NCBI GenBank assembly: GCA_000702525.1
Contig: JNIN01000002.1
Coordinates: 372,001-436,000, forward strand
Length of the DNA: 64,000 nucleotides
Source of the DNA: Lachnospiraceae bacterium AC2012
Lineage (GTDB): Bacteria > Bacillota > Clostridia > Lachnospirales > Lachnospiraceae
Direction of reading: 5' to 3'
The notes under the pieces were generated by a model. That model was given only the letters and a program-made list of their open reading frames with translations, was not told where the DNA came from and ran no database searches. A program made the translations under genes and the position numbers. Each line of letters opens with the position of its first letter. Position 1 is the stretch's first letter. Shown here one piece after another: positions 42,568-50,974 of this stretch.

Positions 42568-42605
42568 AACCCGGGATGGCATTTGACTTGCCGTCCCGGG
42601 TTTCT
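42568..42605. terminator. Strong hairpin terminator between convergent genes
   Basis: AACCCGGGATGGC pairs with GCCGTCCCGGGTT around ATTTGACTT, followed by TTTCTCTTATTT. It ends the gene at 41375 and may also serve the minus-strand gene. Confidence 0.85.
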
Positions 42606-42630
42606 CTTATTTAGGGGCGTAGCGAAGAGA

Positions 42631-45600
42631 TTATACAATAAATCCCTTCAAGAATCGTTTATTCTTATACATCTTGCTATCGGCGCGTTTAAATACATCC
42701 GCAACTTCGGAATCTCCCTGGAAACGGGATGCACCGGAGGCAATGACAACCTTGCCTTCCCGTTGGTTTCGAACGTTCGTCTTTTCAATGGTTGTCATAA
42801 TCTCCGCAAGATGATCCAAGTCACTGCCCTGAGCGATGACAGTAAATTCGTCGCCACCAATACGAAAGACAGGGCTGTGCTGGAAATAGTTACAAATCAT
42901 TTTACAACCATCTTTGATAAAATCATCACCGGCCTGATGGCCAAAGGTATCATTAATCTTCTTTAATCCATTTAAGTCAAATACAATAATGGCAAAGTCA
43001 GGCGCGTCGTTGCGCTGAATCTGTAGATTGAGTTTCGTTTCCGCATCTGCGTATGCGTATTTATTCTTCACACCTGTCAGAGCGTCGAAATTAGCCAGAC
43101 GATTCATCTCTGCTAGACTTTCGCTATATTTCTGATCGCGACGTACTTTCGTATCAACATCGATGATTCCCACAATAAATCGAGGGATGTCGTCCTCGTT
43201 TGAGAGCGTTATTTTGAGATGTACGTATTTCGGTTGATCATCATGGTTGAATCGTGTATTTAGCTGAAAACTACCACTGTCTTCGATGGAGGCTAGAATT
43301 TGCTCTTTTGTAAAGGACTCTAAAAATTCTTCCTGGTCGTCCGGGTAGATACTTTTGATGCCATAATTGCACACTTCCTGGAAGAAGTCGTCGCCTTCGT
43401 CATGTAATCCAACGTATTTATAGTCCTCGGCAAGGACATAGCGGAGGTAGTGGTTGGTTTTGGCATTTACCGCAAACAGGCAGATAAAATCCCCTGTCAG
43501 AGCGGTTACATGCGAATAAATGATTCGTTCGCGCTTGATTCTTTCCAGCGCCTCCTGGTGGCGGATTTCCGAATCATTATTTATGTAACCCAGGATAATG
43601 ACAGACAGCGCAACGGCATCGTTTTCACTGTTTGTCGCAATCTTTCGTATATAGAGATGGATCACATCATGCTTTGGACCGTGAATATCCTCGATGACCG
43701 GTTCGCCTAGTTCTTTACATTTCAATAAAGCCTTGTAGAAGGATGAATCGGTCTTGATTGGTACGAATTCATCGGAGTGCTCCGCGTGTGCAGGATAATA
43801 GGTCTCCTGGAAACGTTTATAGGAGTGATTTCCTTTGATGTGACGTATGAGATGATCCTTTAACTCTACGACAAACATCGGGATGGTATCGAAGTAGTCC
43901 GTGAGATTATTATCTTCCGACAAAAGCGATACATCATAGAGGTTTAAGTTGCTCAGTGCGGAATAATAATCAATTTCATTCGGATTTTCGAAAGAGAGAT
44001 CCGTTTCCTTGGTGTTAAATTCGACGAGTGCTTCATAAGGAAGCGCTTCGCTGTAATAATACCCCTGCACGCGATTACATCCGATTTCATTCAAGAAATT
44101 GACGGTGTTATTGTCCTCTACGCCCTCGGCAATCGTTTCGCTCTCCAGACCTTTCGCAAGGCGCACAAACTCCGTAATAATCACTTTGCTGTCCCGGTTT
44201 TGCTCAATCTGGTTGATATACGCGCGGTCGAGTTTAATGGCGTCGAAATGGATCTTCTGCAAGGCGCCAGGTGATGAGGAGCCTCTACCAAAATCATCGA
44301 GCCATACATGAAAACCATATTCTCTAAGCTTATCGACTTGCACTTTCATGTAGTCGGAATTATCCATAATAATTTCTTCTTTTAATTCCAAAACAATAAG
44401 ACTTCGATCGAGTCCCGCTTGATCCACTTTCTCTTTTAGCTCTTCCACAATATCGCAGGAATAGAAGTCGCTAACAGAGAGATTAATCGAGTTTGGCACG
44501 ATGGGAAGGTTGTTTTCAATCTGTTTTTTTAGTTTTTCAATGACTTTATCAATAACGTATAAATCGAGTTTATAGGTCATTCCGGCGCTATCTAATACAG
44601 GGATAAAATCACCAGGATAGAGGCAACCACGCGTTGGATCTTCCCAACGAACGAGAGCCTCTTCATTGCAGACTTTTCCATTCGAAGTACGAATGATTGG
44701 CTGATAATGAACATGAATCCACTGATTATGAAGCGCAATCTCAAAATTTTCATAGATATAGCGCTTATCCTCAATCTTTTTCAGCATATGTTTATCAAAA
44801 TGTACGACCTTGGAGTGGAAAATGGTACCGCAGCTGTCACATGCAATTTTCGCACGATCGGTAGCAATGGCAGGACCAACATGGCCGAGGGTAGAATCAT
44901 AAACGCCGATTTTAACGGGTAGATTGCGCCCATTATTTATCTTTTTAAAATCTTTAATAAGCAAATGGAGTTTCGAATCAATATCTTCATTTACCGTATA
45001 GACGGCAAAATGGTCAGCGGTTGTCCGGCAACAATGATAGTTGCTGAAAGTCTTGGCGAGCAGCTTTGCAACCGCGCGAATCAGTTGATCGCCTTCGTTG
45101 TAACCATATTTTTGGTTGAAATGTTGCATCCCGCTGAGATTAAAAAAGAGCATAGACATCGTCTTGCCATCCGTAACATTCCGATCGAATGCAGACTGCG
45201 CCAATTTAAAGAAATAATTCATGTCCGGAAGCCCGGTCAGATGGTCGAAGTTCAGATTATGTAGGGAATCCTTGTTTTGATAGTATTTGTATCCGCTGAA
45301 ATTAAAGCTTAGTTCCGTGGAGGTGTGATTCGGGTCATAGACACCTTCGTTTGTATAGCTCACAACCGCCAGTCTAGTGCCATCTTCCTTATAGACGTGC
45401 TTGCCGATGGCGTGAATAATGATATAGTCGTTCCCGATTTTTGTACGGTAGACAATATTGTACGGAGCATCGTCCATAGCAAAGCGAATCGCAGCATTTT
45501 CGATTTCAGATACATCATCGGGATGCGTGTCGCGGTACATGTCGTTATCCATTAAAGAGTAGGCTTCTTTCAAAGAAGACAGACCAAAAAGCTCTCTAAA

Positions 45601-45717
45601 CCCATTAGAGAGCGCAATGGTAACGACGCGCATATCGATAAATTGATATACGGCAATGGCGACGGTAGAATTTTCAATTACTTTTAATTCCTCTTCGCTA
45701 TATTGATACTTCTCCAT
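42631..45717 (-). CDS. PAS-GGDEF-EAL-PAS-PAS-GGDEF protein (c-di-GMP turnover)
   Basis: 1028 residues, no membrane segment. PAS-like (1-125), then a degenerate GGDEF domain (DHLTGLPDMNYFF, with TTADHFAVY in place of GGDEF), then EAL with the metal and catalytic residues kept (NEEALVRW, NLSVSDFY, VWLDDFGRG, AIKLDRAYI, TIAEGVED), then two PAS-like parts, then a C-terminal GGDEF with the intact motif (NFDALTGVKNKYAY, FRIGGDEFTVI). The inhibitory I-site RxxD before GGDEF is absent. It can thus both make and break c-di-GMP, presumably switched by PAS ligands. The start at 45717 has GGGGAAACAG upstream. Confidence 0.9.
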   Translation of the reverse strand: MEKYQYSEEELKVIENSTVAIAVYQFIDMRVVTIALSNGFRELFGLSSLKEAYSLMDNDMYRDTHPDDVSEIENAAIRFAMDDAPYNIVYRTKIGNDYIIIHAIGKHVYKEDGTRLAVVSYTNEGVYDPNHTSTELSFNFSGYKYYQNKDSLHNLNFDHLTGLPDMNYFFKLAQSAFDRNVTDGKTMSMLFFNLSGMQHFNQKYGYNEGDQLIRAVAKLLAKTFSNYHCCRTTADHFAVYTVNEDIDSKLHLLIKDFKKINNGRNLPVKIGVYDSTLGHVGPAIATDRAKIACDSCGTIFHSKVVHFDKHMLKKIEDKRYIYENFEIALHNQWIHVHYQPIIRTSNGKVCNEEALVRWEDPTRGCLYPGDFIPVLDSAGMTYKLDLYVIDKVIEKLKKQIENNLPIVPNSINLSVSDFYSCDIVEELKEKVDQAGLDRSLIVLELKEEIIMDNSDYMKVQVDKLREYGFHVWLDDFGRGSSSPGALQKIHFDAIKLDRAYINQIEQNRDSKVIITEFVRLAKGLESETIAEGVEDNNTVNFLNEIGCNRVQGYYYSEALPYEALVEFNTKETDLSFENPNEIDYYSALSNLNLYDVSLLSEDNNLTDYFDTIPMFVVELKDHLIRHIKGNHSYKRFQETYYPAHAEHSDEFVPIKTDSSFYKALLKCKELGEPVIEDIHGPKHDVIHLYIRKIATNSENDAVALSVIILGYINNDSEIRHQEALERIKRERIIYSHVTALTGDFICLFAVNAKTNHYLRYVLAEDYKYVGLHDEGDDFFQEVCNYGIKSIYPDDQEEFLESFTKEQILASIEDSGSFQLNTRFNHDDQPKYVHLKITLSNEDDIPRFIVGIIDVDTKVRRDQKYSESLAEMNRLANFDALTGVKNKYAYADAETKLNLQIQRNDAPDFAIIVFDLNGLKKINDTFGHQAGDDFIKDGCKMICNYFQHSPVFRIGGDEFTVIAQGSDLDHLAEIMTTIEKTNVRNQREGKVVIASGASRFQGDSEVADVFKRADSKMYKNKRFLKGFIV

Positions 45718-45842
45718 AACTGTTTCCCCAAAAACGTTACTTACCACATAGATACACTAATTTTATCAAAAAATGTACAATTTAAAATTTGCTAAAAAAA
45801 TATTTAATAAACTTTTAATAATAAAAAGCGGAGAAACGTGTA

Positions 45843-45871
45843 TTGACAGGACTTTGTTTCATAATTATGAT
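45843..45871 (+). promoter_or_regulatory. Promoter of the queDEC operon
   Basis: Perfect -35 TTGACA (45843-45848), 17-bp spacer, -10 TATGAT (45866-45871). Transcription should start near 45878, about 14 bases before the riboswitch stem. Confidence 0.85.
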
Positions 45872-45889
45872 AATAATGTCAAAATTTGA

Positions 45890-45934
45890 TAAGACAGTTC
45901 ATTAGTACCATCCTGTCTATAAATAAAACTAGGG
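45890..45934 (+). ncRNA. preQ1-I riboswitch
   Basis: Stem AGACAG (45892-45897) with CTGTCT (45913-45918), loop TTCATTAGTACCATC, then the A-rich tail ATAAATAAAACTAGGG. This is the layout of the class I preQ1 aptamer (short hairpin, conserved loop C, A-rich tail that folds back; here loop TTAGT can pair with tail ACTA). It lies in the leader of the preQ1 biosynthesis operon, which is exactly where the class occurs. Binding of preQ1 should switch the operon off. Confidence 0.82.
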
Positions 45935-45942
45935 CTGATTGT

Positions 45943-46006
45943 TCAGAGGGATACCTCTGTGGAATAATGTGATTTAGCTCTGTGTACTTGTACACAGAGC
46001 TTTTTA
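45943..46006 (+). terminator. Expression platform and first terminator of the que leader
   Basis: A hairpin CAGAGG-GATA-CCTCTG (45943-45958) is followed by AGCTCTGTGTAC pairing with GTACACAGAGCT (45976-46001) and a T-run. CAGAGG could compete with the terminator arm AGCTCTGTG, giving an alternative fold. Confidence 0.75.
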
Positions 46007-46012
46007 TTGTTT

Positions 46013-46042
46013 GCCCGTAGTTTTTTGCTACGGGCTTTTTTA
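46013..46042 (+). terminator. Second terminator of the que leader
   Basis: GCCCGTAG (46013-46020) pairs with CTACGGGC (46028-46035), followed by six T. It ends about 45 bases before queD. Confidence 0.75.
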
Positions 46043-46088
46043 TTTGTATTTGAGAGCGAAGAAAGCAAAGAAAAGGAAGGAAATGCAT

Positions 46089-46508
46089 ATGTATACCATT
46101 AAAACAGAGGCAAGCTTCGATTCTGCACATTTTCTTAAGGGCTATCAGGGAAAGTGCAGCAATCTTCATGGTCATCGATGGAGAGTTGTAGTAGAAGTGC
46201 AGTCGGATAAATTAAAAGAAGACGAACAAAACCGGGGAATGGTCTTCGATTTTGGGGATTTGAAGAGTCTCTTAAAGGATATGTGTGATAACTTGGATCA
46301 TAGTTTTATTTATGAAAAGGGGACGTTGAAGGAGAAGACGACGGAAGCATTGATGGAAGAGGACTTCCGTTTAATTCCGGTGGCGTTTCGTCCAACAGCG
46401 GAGAATTTTTCTAAGTATTTCTATGAGGAAATAAAGAAGAAAGGATATGATGTGCGCCGTGTCGAAGTCTATGAGACGCCGAACAATTGCGCATCTTATG
46501 AAGAATAG
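46089..46508 (+). CDS. queD: 6-carboxy-5,6,7,8-tetrahydropterin synthase (QueD)
   Basis: 139 residues. It converts dihydroneopterin triphosphate to 6-carboxytetrahydropterin. The zinc-binding histidines appear in ASFDSAHFLKG and NLHGHRWRVVVEV, the catalytic Cys precedes them in GKCSNLHGH, and VEVYETPNN lies near the end. The second ATG (46089) is chosen because GGAAGG sits nine bases upstream; an ATG at 46083 is too close to it. It is the first gene of the preQ1 operon and abuts queE. Confidence 0.92.
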   Translation: MYTIKTEASFDSAHFLKGYQGKCSNLHGHRWRVVVEVQSDKLKEDEQNRGMVFDFGDLKSLLKDMCDNLDHSFIYEKGTLKEKTTEALMEEDFRLIPVAFRPTAENFSKYFYEEIKKKGYDVRRVEVYETPNNCASYEE

Positions 46509-47165
46509 ATGAAAGTAGTAGAGAAGTTTGTCAGTATCAATGGCGAAGGAACAAGAGCGGGAGAACTTGCAGTTTTTATACGTTTCAAAGGTTGTAATCT
46601 ACGTTGCTCCTATTGTGATACGATGTGGGCGAATGAAGCTGATTGCGATGATACGGAGATGTCACCGGAGGAGATTCATAGCTATATCAAGTCCACCGGC
46701 GTAAAGAACGTGACTTTGACCGGTGGTGAGCCGCTGCTTCAGAAGGAAATGAACACGCTGCTCGAAGTGCTCCTTTCCGACAAGAATCTCCGCGTGGAGA
46801 TTGAGACGAATGGAGCCATGGATTTGGAGCCGTTTACGGGTGAATATAGGCCGGTATTTACAATGGACTATAAATTGCCGGGCAGTGGGCAGGAAAATGC
46901 CATGAAGGAGTCAAATTTCGCGATTCTCGGGAAAGAGGATACGGTGAAGTTTGTTTCCGGAAGCAAAGAGGATTTAGACCGTGCGAAAGAAATCATAGAA
47001 AAGCATGATTTGCTGAGACGCACGCATGTGTATTTCAGTCCGGTTTTTGGCTCGATCGAACCGGTGGAAATCGTAGCATTTCTGATGGAGAACTGCATGA
47101 ATGATGCAAGACTTCAGATACAGATGCACAAGGTGATCTGGGATCCGGAGGAAAGAGGTGTTTAG
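46509..47165 (+). CDS. queE: 7-carboxy-7-deazaguanine synthase (QueE)
   Basis: 218 residues. Radical SAM enzyme that contracts the ring of 6-carboxytetrahydropterin. The cluster motif is FKGCNLRCSYCDTMWA, and VTLTGGEPLLQ is the SAM-binding GGE motif. VEIETNGAMD and FTMDYKLPGSG also fit. The ATG follows the queD stop with no gap. C-terminus ends QMHKVIWDPEERGV, as in the family. Confidence 0.93.
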   Translation: MKVVEKFVSINGEGTRAGELAVFIRFKGCNLRCSYCDTMWANEADCDDTEMSPEEIHSYIKSTGVKNVTLTGGEPLLQKEMNTLLEVLLSDKNLRVEIETNGAMDLEPFTGEYRPVFTMDYKLPGSGQENAMKESNFAILGKEDTVKFVSGSKEDLDRAKEIIEKHDLLRRTHVYFSPVFGSIEPVEIVAFLMENCMNDARLQIQMHKVIWDPEERGV

Positions 47166-47723
47166 ATGATAGATACAAAGGCGATAGAAGAACATATTCG
47201 AGGAATTCTCGTGGCACTTGGCGATGACCCGGACCGGGAAGGGCTTGTTGAGACGCCAAAGCGTGTGGCAAAGATGTATGAAGAAGTCTTCGAAGGTATG
47301 AATTATACAAATCATGAGATTGCAGAGATGTTTGATAAATCTTTTGAAGACGGGGCTTCGGATGCTGTCGTTGTGATGCGTGATATTGATTTATTCTCCT
47401 ATTGTGAGCATCATATGGCGCTTATGTATGATATGAAAGCGACGGTAATGTATGTTCCGAAGGGAAAGGTACTGGGGCTATCGAAGATTGCCAGAATTTG
47501 CGATATGGTTTCGAAGAGATTGCAGTTGCAGGAGAAAATCGGGCGCGATATTGCAGATATTATGACGGAAGTGACGGGAAGCGAGGATGTAGCGGTAATG
47601 ATAGAAGCCTGCCACAGTTGCGTTTCTGCTAGAGGTATTAAAAAGAGCGGAACAAAGACGTATACAGCAGAGGTGCGTGGCGCATTCCGTACCGATCCGA
47701 TGTTGCAGATATATCTGCGATAA
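47166..47723 (+). CDS. folE: GTP cyclohydrolase I (FolE)
   Basis: 185 residues. It opens GTP to dihydroneopterin triphosphate, the first step toward both folate and queuosine. Zinc and catalytic residues appear in [19 protein letters not shown] and [37 protein letters not shown] is the family N-terminus. It starts directly behind the queE stop, after GGAGGAAAGAGG. In this operon it supplies the pathway to preQ1. Confidence 0.94.
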   Translation: MIDTKAIEEHIRGILVALGDDPDREGLVETPKRVAKMYEEVFEGMNYTNHEIAEMFDKSFEDGASDAVVVMRDIDLFSYCEHHMALMYDMKATVMYVPKGKVLGLSKIARICDMVSKRLQLQEKIGRDIADIMTEVTGSEDVAVMIEACHSCVSARGIKKSGTKTYTAEVRGAFRTDPMLQIYLR

Positions 47724-47781
47724 GATATGCAAATTCGTTGTGAAAATGAAGTGATAAAAAGAAAATAGAGAGGTTGAATCG

Positions 47782-48468
47782 ATGAGAGCGATGGTTTTAT
47801 GCAGTGGTGGTGTAGATTCTACTACGGCACTGGGAATGGCAGTGAAGAAATATGGCGCAGAGAATGTAGTGGCGCTTTCCATTTCCTATGGTCAGAAACA
47901 TGAGAAAGAGATACAGGCGGCAAAAGCCGTTTCGGAATTTTATGGCGTAGAGCAGTTGTTCCTGGATCTTGCCAAGATTTTTGAATACAGCGATTGCTCG
48001 CTTTTAAAGCAGTCGGATGAGGAGATTCCAGAGGAGAGCTATTCTGCACAGATTGAGAAAACCAAGGGCGATAAGCCGGTGAGCACCTATGTGCCATTTC
48101 GAAATGGATTATTCCTGTCGAGTGCGGCAAGTATGGCGCTTAGCAAGGATTGCAGTGTGATTTATTACGGTGCACATGCCGATGATGCGGCTGGATTTGC
48201 CTATCCGGATTGTTCGCCGGTATTCAATCAGGCAATGAATGAGGCAATCTATGAGGGCTCCGGTCATCAGCTTCGAATTGAGGCGCCATTCGTGGATTTG
48301 AATAAAGCGGATGTTGTGAAAATCGGACTGGAACTCGGTGTTCCGTATGACTTAACCTGGTCCTGTTACGAGGGTGGCGACAAGCCTTGCGGGAAGTGCG
48401 GAACCTGCATTGATCGAGCAGCAGCATTTCAAGCGAATGGAGTCGAAGATCCGGCACTGTCGAAATAA
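47782..48468 (+). CDS. queC: 7-cyano-7-deazaguanine synthase (QueC)
   Basis: 228 residues. An ATP-dependent enzyme that turns 7-carboxy-7-deazaguanine into preQ0. The PP-loop is MVLCSGGVDSTTALG. YYGAHADDAAGFAYPDCSP is the family block, and the C-terminal zinc cysteines appear as CYEGGDKPCGKCGTCIDR. The SD GAGAGGTTG precedes the ATG. It is 58 bp behind folE. Confidence 0.94.
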   Translation: MRAMVLCSGGVDSTTALGMAVKKYGAENVVALSISYGQKHEKEIQAAKAVSEFYGVEQLFLDLAKIFEYSDCSLLKQSDEEIPEESYSAQIEKTKGDKPVSTYVPFRNGLFLSSAASMALSKDCSVIYYGAHADDAAGFAYPDCSPVFNQAMNEAIYEGSGHQLRIEAPFVDLNKADVVKIGLELGVPYDLTWSCYEGGDKPCGKCGTCIDRAAAFQANGVEDPALSK

Positions 48469-48536
48469 AGTAGCAATAAAAGTGATTGTATACAAGTTTA
48501 TGCGAATAGCATTGTGATAAGAAATGGAGAATAACT

Positions 48537-49019
48537 ATGCGAGAAAAAGAAAATTTAACATTACTTGGAAATCAGGGTGTAAAGTATGAAGCAAATTATA
48601 ATCCCGAGGTGCTGGAAACATTTGAAAATAAGCATCCGGGAAATGATTACTTTGTGAAATTTAACTGTCCGGAGTTTACATCGCTTTGTCCGATTACAGG
48701 ACAGCCGGATTTTGCAACCATTTATATCTCTTACGTGCCGGACGTGAAGATGGTAGAGTCAAAATCCTTAAAGCTCTATCTCTTTTCTTTCCGAAATCAT
48801 GGAGACTTTCATGAGGATTGTGTAAACAAGATTATGAAGGATCTGATTCAGCTGATGGACCCAAAGTATATTGAAGTCTGGGGTAAATTCACACCAAGAG
48901 GTGGAATCTCCATTGACCCATATTGTAACTATGGAAAGCCTGGTACAAAGTGGGAAGACGTGGCTTGGAATCGACTCGCAAACCATGATTTATATCCAGA
49001 GAAAATCGATAATCGATAG
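48537..49019 (+). CDS. queF: NADPH-dependent preQ0 reductase (QueF)
   Basis: 160 residues, the short (unimodular) type. It reduces the nitrile of preQ0 to the amine of preQ1, which TGT then inserts in tRNA. The catalytic Cys lies in [18 protein letters not shown] and the substrate Glu in [23 protein letters not shown]-like [12 protein letters not shown] and the FHE motif (GDFHEDC) fit. It is the last pathway gene. FolE, QueD, QueE, QueC and QueF together make preQ1 from GTP. Confidence 0.94.
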   Translation: MREKENLTLLGNQGVKYEANYNPEVLETFENKHPGNDYFVKFNCPEFTSLCPITGQPDFATIYISYVPDVKMVESKSLKLYLFSFRNHGDFHEDCVNKIMKDLIQLMDPKYIEVWGKFTPRGGISIDPYCNYGKPGTKWEDVAWNRLANHDLYPEKIDNR

Positions 49020-49091
49020 AAATTGTTTACAATATCCATCCCACTATGTAAAATAAAAACAATACAGGGCTTTTTATGTAGGGGGAGTATT

Positions 49092-49703
49092 ATGTTTGAA
49101 AAATTAGGGGAATTGAATCGTATTTATGACGATTATCGAGAGGAAGTAAATGTTCGAAATGCCAAAGTGATTGGTTATATGATACATGGAGGCATTCCAT
49201 TATCGATTGCTGTGATTCTGACGCAGGGCAGTATGCAATATTATTCGGCAATGATGTTGGCATTGCGGTTATTGATTTATTTCCTGTTTTTATTTGCATT
49301 GTTTCGACCGATTTTGGCCAGAATAAAGAATCAGACACTTTTGTTGTATCTTCTGCAGGTACCGGTACTTGTCATGGTGCTTTTGATGGGAACTTTTATG
49401 GATCCGGAACATCAGGCGATTACGATTTTTGTCTTTATGTCTGCACTTCCGGCGAGTATTCTGGATAAACCGATCCATATTGTAGCATGGATTGTGGGAT
49501 GGATGGCTCTATTTGTCGGCTGTTCTTATTATGTGAAGGAATTCAATGTGTTCCGAGGCGACTTCTTATACGCGCTGGAATTTGGTGCGACATCCATGAT
49601 GGTGTCAGTCGTCATTACAACTGCCAGAATGAAGGTCATACGTGATTTGAAGGTAGCATTGAAACGAATTGAAGAATTAGAAGGAAATGAGAAAGCGGAG
49701 TGA
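49092..49703 (+). CDS. Membrane protein, sensor-like head without an output domain
   Basis: 203 residues with five or six hydrophobic segments from about residue 25 to 180, then a short coiled coil (MKVIRDLKVALKRIEELE) and a stop. This arrangement resembles the membrane sensor half of diguanylate cyclases, in which such a helix leads to GGDEF. Here the frame ends where GGDEF would begin, and a terminator overlaps the stop codon. It may be a truncated cyclase or a stand-alone sensor. GGGGGAG precedes the ATG at 49092. It is convergent with a full membrane cyclase. Confidence 0.7.
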   Translation: MFEKLGELNRIYDDYREEVNVRNAKVIGYMIHGGIPLSIAVILTQGSMQYYSAMMLALRLLIYFLFLFALFRPILARIKNQTLLLYLLQVPVLVMVLLMGTFMDPEHQAITIFVFMSALPASILDKPIHIVAWIVGWMALFVGCSYYVKEFNVFRGDFLYALEFGATSMMVSVVITTARMKVIRDLKVALKRIEELEGNEKAE

Positions 49704-49722
49704 TTTTCACTCCGCTTTTTTT
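49692..49722. terminator. Bidirectional terminator overlapping the membrane protein stop
   Basis: AAAGCGGAGTGA pairs with TCACTCCGCTTT around a short T loop, with a T-tract after it. The TGA stop of the plus-strand gene is inside the stem. On the minus strand it serves the diguanylate cyclase. Confidence 0.88.
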
Positions 49723-50845
49723 AACGTCTACGTCGATCTTGTCCAGATCGTCTGTAATATAAGGTTTTCTGCTCATACATGTGTTTGTCAGCAATCTTTT
49801 GAAGATCTTCTAAATCTTCATTTTGATTCCGGTAAGCATACCCAATGGATAAGGAATATTTTGTGCGTTGCTGTTCGGTTTCGATCTTGTTACAAATATG
49901 TTGAACCTGCGTTTCATCTAGAGATTTGCAAATGATCATAAATTCATCGCCGCCAATACGATAGACATTGGCGGTGGATGGGACACACCTCTCCATGATG
50001 CTGGCAAGTGTTTTCAGACCCGTATCACCGGCAGCGTGACCATTTCCATCGTTTAAATTCTTTAAACCGTTCATATCAAGGGCAATCAGAGCAGTGATTT
50101 TCTTTTGATATGTCTGCAAATCTGAGAAATACATCGCTCGATTGAAGAGCCCGGTGAGAGGGTCCAGACGTCCAACTTGCATGTATAGATACAGGTAATA
50201 TGCCAAACCACTTGCAAGAATACAGGTATAGAGGAGGTCTTTTGACCAGTCAAGGGATTCCAAAAGCATGGCAAGCAAAGATCCAGAAGAGCAGGAAATC
50301 AGGATATAGAAGTCATCGGAACGCTTGCCTTTGTTATGGACAATAACGTAGGTGATAAAGATGACGATATAAACAATGGTTAAAATATGCGATAAATATC
50401 CAAAATTTCCGCGCTTGAAGACGTTATCATCACCGAAGGAGTAAATCAGTGGATGAATCACATCGGGCTGATAGAAGATGCTGCTATACAGAAGCGCATT
50501 AAAAATCAATGGAATTAGGATGTAATTTAATATTTTTCGGTTATGATGCATGGACATAGAGAAAAAGGCAACGAAAGTAGTCGGGCCGAAACTATAGCAA
50601 AACCAGGAAGCGATTTTTCTTAGGAATGGTACATGATCCAGTTGCCCAAGGTCCCCGATTTCGGCGTCTATCGTATGCATTAAACTTAAAAGGAAAGTGA
50701 GAATGATTATGGCGTAGAGAGATCTACGGATGTGTTTGTCACGTATTTCCTTATTTTTGGTCATCAAAATAAGTAGGATGGCGTCTAAAAACAGTAGAAT
50801 ATAGTATCTATCGATAAAAGACAAAAATGTCGATGTAAAAGTCAT
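49721..50845 (-). CDS. Membrane diguanylate cyclase (GGDEF)
   Basis: 374 residues. The first 215 carry about six or seven membrane segments. The C-terminus is a GGDEF domain: RLDPLTGLFNRAMYFSDL, ALDMNGLKNLNDGNGHAAGD and VYRIGGDEFMIIC, with the intact active-site motif. The I-site RxxD is not present at its usual place before GGDEF (PSTA instead), so product inhibition at that site is not expected. The C-terminus is very basic (RRSGQDRRRR). It makes c-di-GMP from two GTP in response to an unknown membrane signal. Confidence 0.9.
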   Translation of the reverse strand: MTFTSTFLSFIDRYYILLFLDAILLILMTKNKEIRDKHIRRSLYAIIILTFLLSLMHTIDAEIGDLGQLDHVPFLRKIASWFCYSFGPTTFVAFFSMSMHHNRKILNYILIPLIFNALLYSSIFYQPDVIHPLIYSFGDDNVFKRGNFGYLSHILTIVYIVIFITYVIVHNKGKRSDDFYILISCSSGSLLAMLLESLDWSKDLLYTCILASGLAYYLYLYMQVGRLDPLTGLFNRAMYFSDLQTYQKKITALIALDMNGLKNLNDGNGHAAGDTGLKTLASIMERCVPSTANVYRIGGDEFMIICKSLDETQVQHICNKIETEQQRTKYSLSIGYAYRNQNEDLEDLQKIADKHMYEQKTLYYRRSGQDRRRR

Positions 50846-50974
50846 AAAAACCCTCCCCGATGCATTGCGTAAACATAGTTTCGCAGTTTGATTAAGTATA
50901 CCATATCGTTTGCGTAATTACTATAAAATACGTTAGAATAGAAGCTGATGAATACAGGAAAAGGAAGTTGTTAG

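Larger units (their letters stand above)
45718..46088. other. Intergenic region holding the queuosine operon leader
   Basis: The left part (45718-45842) is AT-rich and carries the promoter side of the GGDEF-EAL gene. The right part holds the que promoter, a preQ1 riboswitch and two terminator hairpins. Confidence 0.8.

Noticed and set aside
42631-45717. Several long plus-strand frames opposite the GGDEF-EAL gene and many others opposite real genes
   Set aside because: They are antisense shadows of genes with clear domains; none has an independent SD with a family match.
45935-45975. A second riboswitch in the que leader
   Set aside because: The CAGAGG-GATA-CCTCTG hairpin lacks the A-rich tail and conserved loop of preQ1-I; it fits better as part of the expression platform.
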